A stretch of DNA of 64,000 bases. Source: Carboxylicivirga sp. M1479 (GTDB lineage Bacteria > Bacteroidota > Bacteroidia > Bacteroidales > Marinilabiliaceae). This document shows positions 59,653 through 64,000 of the stretch, piece after piece. The notes under the pieces were generated by a model. That model did no database searches. It saw nothing but the letters and a program-made list of their open reading frames with translations, and was not told the DNA's origin. Position numbers and translations under genes: made by a program. The stretch is taken from NCBI RefSeq assembly GCF_007097485.1, contig NZ_VKDE01000002.1, forward strand, positions 1-64,000. The letters run 5' to 3'. Each line of letters starts with the position of its first letter. Position 1 is the stretch's first letter.

Positions 59653-61068
59653 ATGATGATGAAGAATTTTAAAAAACTATATATAAGTGCGCTTTTAATG
59701 TTAGTGAGTGTTGCCACTATGGCACAAGATAACTCACTAATGTTTACCAAGGGTATTCCGCAATCGAATCAGTTAAATGTTGCTTTTCGTCCGGTTAAGA
59801 AATGGTACCTGTCTATGCCCGCCTTGGGAAGTGTGCAAATGAACGGTGCAAACAGTGGCTTTTCGTGGGACGATGTGATTAGACAGGGAACAGGTATGCG
59901 TTCAGATTCCTTGATAGTTGATTTGGATTATGCGGCCAGTCAAATGGAAGAGAACAATTTATTTGCCACAGAGGCCTCATTGCAGGTGCTAGGTTTTGGT
60001 TTCGCAGCCAATAAGTGGTTTTTCAGTTTTGATATTAACCACAAGCTAAAGGCAAAAGTGAATTACCCTTTATCGCTGATGAACCTGCGCTACGGAAACT
60101 GGAATTTTGAAGATGACAAGCCAATCAACCACTCATTTTCGAATATGTATGTTAATGGTATCGACTATCATGAAGTCGCTATTGGAGCCTCACGCATTAT
60201 TAATGACAAGCTTACGCTAGGTATGCGCGTGAAATACATATTGGGTGTAGCTAATGTGCAATCGGAATACATGAACCTGGAAATGCAAACTTTGGATAAT
60301 GGCACCATGCTTATCAATTCAGACATGGCTTTTCGTACTAACATACCTCTGGACATAAGTTACGATGCCGATGGTTTTGTAAGTAGTTTTGATGTGAGTG
60401 ATGAAGTAGAAGATAACTTAACTTCTACAGATAATGTAGGTTGGGGATTTGATTTTGGAGCTACCTATCAGGTAACTGATAAGTTAATGCTTGGTGCTGC
60501 GGTTAACGATCTTGGTTTTATTAAATGGACTGGTGAAACATCACGTTTATATACCAAAGGTTCATTTGAATACAGTGGTGTTGATGTGTCGGACGAATTA
60601 ACTGGCGATGATGGAGACGGTGAGTACCTTGATCAGATAGCAGATGACTTTGAAGATGCCTTTAAGTTCAATAACGATGTGGAGGATTATAAAACAGGTT
60701 TAATGGGCAGCTTTAACGTGTCGGCTGATTACCAGTTAAAACGTTGGTTGAACTTTGGTGTGGTATCGAAAAACTATTGGTTAGACGAGAAGTTAGTGCC
60801 ACAGGTAACTTTGGCAACAGGTGTACAGGCTGGTAGAATATTATCAACCGCCATTACCTATTCATACATGAAAAATGCTCCGGCTAACCTAGGGGCTGGC
60901 TTAGCCCTTAACCTGGGAGCACTACAGTTCTATGCTGTTACCGATAATTTGTCATCCGCCTTAAAGCCTGAAACGGCCAAATATGTGAATGCCCGTTTGG
61001 GTATCAACTTTGTGTTTAATGGCAAGCGTGAGAAAAAGCAGGAATTTATCGAGATTACTGAGGAGTAA
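59653..61068 (+). CDS. DUF5723 outer-membrane barrel protein
   Basis: 471 residues (starts at 59656 and 59659 are also possible). Signal peptide (ending TMAQ), then DUF5723: DNSLMFTKGIPQSNQLNVAF, PALGSVQMNGANSGFSWDDV, many alternating aromatic strands typical of a porin-like barrel such as PorV/FadL, including VGWGFDFGATYQVTDKLMLG and a closing strand NARLGINFVFNGK. Its role is unknown. Shares an operon with the lipoprotein upstream and a terminator with the convergent FAD oxidoreductase gene. Confidence 0.85.
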   Translation: MMMKNFKKLYISALLMLVSVATMAQDNSLMFTKGIPQSNQLNVAFRPVKKWYLSMPALGSVQMNGANSGFSWDDVIRQGTGMRSDSLIVDLDYAASQMEENNLFATEASLQVLGFGFAANKWFFSFDINHKLKAKVNYPLSLMNLRYGNWNFEDDKPINHSFSNMYVNGIDYHEVAIGASRIINDKLTLGMRVKYILGVANVQSEYMNLEMQTLDNGTMLINSDMAFRTNIPLDISYDADGFVSSFDVSDEVEDNLTSTDNVGWGFDFGATYQVTDKLMLGAAVNDLGFIKWTGETSRLYTKGSFEYSGVDVSDELTGDDGDGEYLDQIADDFEDAFKFNNDVEDYKTGLMGSFNVSADYQLKRWLNFGVVSKNYWLDEKLVPQVTLATGVQAGRILSTAITYSYMKNAPANLGAGLALNLGALQFYAVTDNLSSALKPETAKYVNARLGINFVFNGKREKKQEFIEITEE

Positions 61069-61092
61069 GTTACTCAGACCATAATATATAAG

Positions 61093-61128
61093 AAAGGTTA
61101 CTCATTAGGTGAGTAGCCTTTTTTTATT
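61093..61128. terminator. Bidirectional terminator between DUF5723 and FAD oxidoreductase genes
   Basis: AAAGGTTACTCA / TGAGTAGCCTTT with loop TTAGG (one G-T pair), then seven T. The stop codon of the minus-strand gene (61124) lies at its edge. Confidence 0.85.
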
Positions 61129-62140
61129 GCTTCAAAATATTCATTGCCATCTCCTTTGCTAGATAAGGAGCCATTAGGCCACCACGTGAGCCGAGTCCAT
61201 TAAAAAGGCCAATTTGTGGGTGTTTATCCGATTGTTGTGTAACTGGTCTCCTGTCAGCAAATGTGGGGCGTATGCCAGTAATTTGTTTTTGCACATTAAG
61301 GGGCAGGTCGGCTATTCGCTGCCATTTATCCAATAGTTCCTCTTGTTTATTGGCCGATGGAGCCAGATCGTTCCAATGGTGAGCATAAGTAGCGCCTATC
61401 TTGAATTGCTGAGGCCCAACCGGCATAACAAACACTCCTTTACTAATAATGCTCTTTAGTTCAAGTCCTGCTATCTTCACATCCAGTAGCTCGCCCTTGG
61501 TATTGTTCCATTTATGATGAGAGAAAAAACGGCTTTGAGCATCAGAACTGCCTCTGCAAAAGATTACTCTTTGGGCCTTGATGTTTCTCCATTTAACACC
61601 CTCGCTGTGTAGTTCCAGGTCATCATCGTTAAAGTCTGCCTCAATAAGGTTGTCGTTTTTAATAAGGAACTGACGATAAGCATCCAGCATGTGAGCCATG
61701 TCTAGGCGTGCACAAGGATGTATAGTGCCATAGCCAAATGGCTGATGAAAACCTTGGGGCAAGTCATGTTGTGCTTTAACTGAGAGGTAATCGCCCAGCT
61801 GTTCTTTCTCCTGGCGATGCTGCCAAAATTGCTCATCATCTTTACCATATAATTTATAAACCGGCATGGGGTAGTAAAAACGTGTGTTTAAATGTTGCTC
61901 CAACTCCTGATAGAGTGCATGGGCATAGGGCTGAAAAATGTTGGCCTGCCAGGTTTTAGTTACCCGCTTAACAACAATGGGGTTAATTAAACCGGCTGCC
62001 GCACGGGAGGCACTTCCGTTTTTGGGTACATCAATCAACTTGTGCGCAATATTGTTTTTCAACAGGTGATACGATAGCATGGTGCCGGCTAAACCCTGAC
62101 CAATAATTAACACCTCTGTTTTGTCGTCTTTTTGCATCAT
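61124..62140 (-). CDS. FAD-dependent oxidoreductase (D-amino-acid oxidase type)
   Basis: 338 residues, DAO/GlpO fold. FAD dinucleotide site VLIIGQGLAGTMLSYHLL (about 10-27), SRAAAGLINPIVVKR, and the C-terminal FAD contact GLFNGLGSRGGLMAPYLA. Relatives include glycine oxidase and the oxidase half of MnmC, but no tRNA-methyltransferase domain is fused, so the substrate is open. Cytosolic, no signal. Single gene, divergent from the GH20 gene. Confidence 0.86.
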   Translation of the reverse strand: MMQKDDKTEVLIIGQGLAGTMLSYHLLKNNIAHKLIDVPKNGSASRAAAGLINPIVVKRVTKTWQANIFQPYAHALYQELEQHLNTRFYYPMPVYKLYGKDDEQFWQHRQEKEQLGDYLSVKAQHDLPQGFHQPFGYGTIHPCARLDMAHMLDAYRQFLIKNDNLIEADFNDDDLELHSEGVKWRNIKAQRVIFCRGSSDAQSRFFSHHKWNNTKGELLDVKIAGLELKSIISKGVFVMPVGPQQFKIGATYAHHWNDLAPSANKQEELLDKWQRIADLPLNVQKQITGIRPTFADRRPVTQQSDKHPQIGLFNGLGSRGGLMAPYLAKEMAMNILKQ

Positions 62141-62559
62141 AGATCATCAGCATTCGTTCTATCAAAAGAAACAAAAGAACGGCCGATTGTTCAAAGTGCG
62201 GAATACCTGATGCGATTGTTTGACTTGAAAAGACCAAGTATTGCTCTCAAATGCCAGTGCATAGCTCAGTTTTGGTGTTTTGTTCTTAAGATCTTGATAA
62301 TGTGCCTCATCATCCCTCTTGCATGTGTGTGTGTAACAATAGTTGACACAATTGTTCAACTATCTGTAACAAGATTTCAACTCGAAATGTGGCAGGCAAG
62401 GTACTTTTGCAAGTAGTCATTTTAGGTTTTCTATCTATGCTATTTATTAAATGGAGTGAGTGACTTAATAGAAAGATGCTAAGACAGAAAACTGGCGGTA
62501 TAAATAAATATTAGTTGTTTATCCCGCAACGACTGATGAATTGAACTAAACAAAAATCT
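62141..62559. other. 419-base intergenic region with a dyad upstream of the GH20 gene
   Basis: Holds an inverted repeat ATAGTTGA / TCAACTAT (62339-62346 and 62356-62363) with an inner ACAATTGT palindrome, and a predicted promoter at 62402. Short frames on both strands are not gene-like. Confidence 0.5.
62402..62409 (+). promoter_or_regulatory. -7 promoter element upstream of the GH20 gene
   Basis: TACTTTTG, 150 bases before the ATG at 62560 and 39 bases after the dyad at 62339-62363. No good -33 TTG at the usual spacing. Confidence 0.4.
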
Positions 62560-64000
62560 ATGCGACTAAATCTATTTATACTTCTCATAATTGCTAGCCT
62601 GCTTGGCGCTTGCAATCAAAAGCACGAGTTAGCACCACTTAAGCTTATTCCTTATCCGGCTGAGCTGGAGCAAAGTGCCGATGTTTTAAGCATCCCTGCC
62701 AAGGAATTGACGATTTCCCTTAAGGATGAAAGCATTAAGGAAATACTTAGTTCGCAATTGGCCACAGAGCACCAAATTAAGCTGGTTGATGCTGATGAGG
62801 CACTTATTCGCTTTGTAAAGCTTAATGATGATGCTTTACCTGCCGAAGCTTACCGTTTAAAGGTGAATGATAAGGGCGTGCTGATTGAAGCCTCAGAAAG
62901 AAGCGGTCACTTATATGCTGCACAAACCTTGCGTCAGCTGATTACGCTTAACAAGGGTCGGGTTGAGATTCCGCATGTAAGCATTAGTGATTATCCACGT
63001 TTTGCCTGGCGAGGCATGCATTTCGATGTGTCGCGCCACTTCTTTAGTGTTGATGAGGTAAAGCAGTTTTTAGATTACATGTACATGAACAAGCTCAATG
63101 TTTTTCATTGGCATTTGGTTGATGATCAGGGCTGGCGTTTAGAGATTAAGAAATACCCGAAACTAACAGAGGTGGGAGCCTGGCGCGAGCATGTTGGTTT
63201 TAATGCCAACCAGGCCAAAGGTTTAAACGAAAAATATACCGAAGCATACGGAGGATATTATACACAAGCAGATGTAAAAGAGATAGTGGCTTATGCCTCA
63301 GAACGTAATATTACTATTGTGCCTGAGATAGAATTACCGGGGCATTCAGCTGCTGCTCTTGTTGCATATCCCGAGTATTACTGTAATAATGCAGGCGAAC
63401 TAAAGATATGGGATCAGGCAGGTGTGTCGGCAGGGGTGTACTGCGCTGGCAAGGAGTCTACCTTTCAGTTTTTAGAAGATGTATTGAGCGAAACCATGGA
63501 GCTGTTTCCGGGTGAGTTTATTCACATAGGAGGCGATGAAACACCCAAAGATACCTGGCTGGCTTGCCCCGATTGCCGCAAGCGCATGAAGCAGGAAAAT
63601 GCACATGATGAGCATGAGTTGCAGAGTTATTTTGTGCACCGTATTGAGAAATTTTTGAATAAGCACGATAGGCGCCTGATTGGTTGGGACGAGATACTGG
63701 ACGGTGGATTGGCACAGAGTGCGGCCGTGATGTCGTGGCGTGGTGTAGCAGGTGGTGTTAAAGCTGCCGAGGCTGGTCACGATGTGGTGATGACACCCAT
63801 GTTTCCGTATTATTTTAACCATACACAAAACCATTTGCCAACATCCCCAGGGCATCCAGGCATTAGCACCCTGCGCGATGTGTATACCTTTCCATCTATT
63901 CCACAGGATATATCGGCCGATAAAAGGCAGCATGTGATTGGTGTGCAGGCTAATTTATGGAGCGAGTACATGCCCTTATTTAAGCACATCGAGCATAATT
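62560..64000 (+). CDS. Beta-N-acetylhexosaminidase, GH20 lipoprotein (3' end outside window)
   Basis: 480 codons are open and the gene runs off the right edge. Lipoprotein signal MRLNLFILLIIASLLGAC (Cys18). An N-terminal GH20b domain (about 25-150) leads to the catalytic barrel: YPRFAWRGMHFDVSRHFFS, NVFHWHLVDDQGWRLEIK, PEIELPGHS, and catalytic Asp326-Glu327 in HIGGDETPKDTW; later GWDEILDGG and MSWRG. It removes terminal GlcNAc or GalNAc from glycans by the substrate-assisted mechanism, at the cell envelope. Usual length is 520-780, so little to several hundred codons are missing. Confidence 0.95.
   Translation, partial: MRLNLFILLIIASLLGACNQKHELAPLKLIPYPAELEQSADVLSIPAKELTISLKDESIKEILSSQLATEHQIKLVDADEALIRFVKLNDDALPAEAYRLKVNDKGVLIEASERSGHLYAAQTLRQLITLNKGRVEIPHVSISDYPRFAWRGMHFDVSRHFFSVDEVKQFLDYMYMNKLNVFHWHLVDDQGWRLEIKKYPKLTEVGAWREHVGFNANQAKGLNEKYTEAYGGYYTQADVKEIVAYASERNITIVPEIELPGHSAAALVAYPEYYCNNAGELKIWDQAGVSAGVYCAGKESTFQFLEDVLSETMELFPGEFIHIGGDETPKDTWLACPDCRKRMKQENAHDEHELQSYFVHRIEKFLNKHDRRLIGWDEILDGGLAQSAAVMSWRGVAGGVKAAEAGHDVVMTPMFPYYFNHTQNHLPTSPGHPGISTLRDVYTFPSIPQDISADKRQHVIGVQANLWSEYMPLFKHIEHN

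Noticed and set aside
63472-63933. 153-codon open frame on the minus strand
   Set aside because: Lies wholly inside the GH20 gene, whose catalytic motifs are read on the plus strand; the antisense product is rich in His, Cys and Met with no family look.
1-64000. tRNA, rRNA, CRISPR arrays, prophage or intact transposons
   Set aside because: I looked through the gaps for cloverleaf ends, regularly spaced repeats, integrases and terminal repeats and saw none; short RNAs without such marks could still be missed.

Overview
The window is a chromosomal segment of a Bacteroidota bacterium, probably a marine or anaerobic Bacteroidia of Marinilabiliales type (the lineage is inferred; a genus cannot be fixed from sequence alone). 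The evidence is the gldE-gldD cluster, a type B T9SS sorting domain, several Bacteroidota-restricted families (DUF4290, DUF4924, DUF5723, DUF6051), a bacterial geranylgeranylglyceryl-phosphate-synthase-type gene, a lack of obvious Shine-Dalgarno sequences, and at least 19 copies of the Bacteroidota -7 promoter element TAnnTTTG placed just upstream of genes. No rRNA, tRNA, CRISPR, prophage or intact insertion sequence was seen. Most of the window is well-kept core genome.

Layout. 1-3.4 kb: isochorismatase-fold hydrolase, VF530-type protein, a frameshifted transposase remnant, an SPFH membrane protein paired with a ribbon-helix-helix protein, and an unknown secreted protein. 3.4-8.2 kb: zinc/manganese-type ABC uptake operon with a candidate Fur-family operator, a membrane LytTR regulator with a 20-bp-period repeat upstream, and a DUF6051 hydrolase. 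8.3-19.9 kb: transketolase, PdxB, a P-loop GTPase/cyclic-2,3-diphosphoglycerate-synthetase-like protein, AcpH, PrmC, RibD, cardiolipin synthase, an atypical SDR, a phosphodiesterase-superfamily lipoprotein and a TfoX-N protein. 20-31.5 kb: patatin-barrel protein with a TylF-type methyltransferase, isoaspartyl peptidase, the lysC-lysA operon, and a translation/nucleotide block (engB, prs, rplY, pth, hslR-like, DUF4924).

31.5-39.2 kb (minus strand): DCC-family protein, two tandem OmpA-like proteins, DsbD, RNase G, a 30-residue ribosomal-type basic protein too short for routine gene calling, and HU. 39.2-44.2 kb (plus strand): the mutY-ssb-gldE-gldD-phosphopantetheinyl transferase-GGGPS run, which joins DNA maintenance, gliding/T9SS and lipid genes. 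44-55.8 kb: a phosphatase-superfamily protein with lost metal ligands, DUF190, an EF-G paralogue, a T9SS cargo protein, UvrD, DUF4290, MurA with Asp in place of the catalytic Cys, and a tandem pair of thioredoxin-fold proteins of which one has no active-site cysteines. 55.9-64 kb: grpE-dnaJ, a lipoprotein/DUF5723 barrel pair, an FAD oxidoreductase, and the first 480 codons of a GH20 hexosaminidase lipoprotein that runs off the end.

I did not find a clear multi-gene defence or mobile system. The most promising under-described items are the SPFH/ribbon-helix-helix pair, the lipoprotein/DUF5723 pair, the active/inactive thioredoxin pair, the metal-ligand-poor phosphatase homologue, and several regulatory sequences (metal-uptake dyad, LytTR repeat, transketolase leader hairpins, a leaderless acpH).
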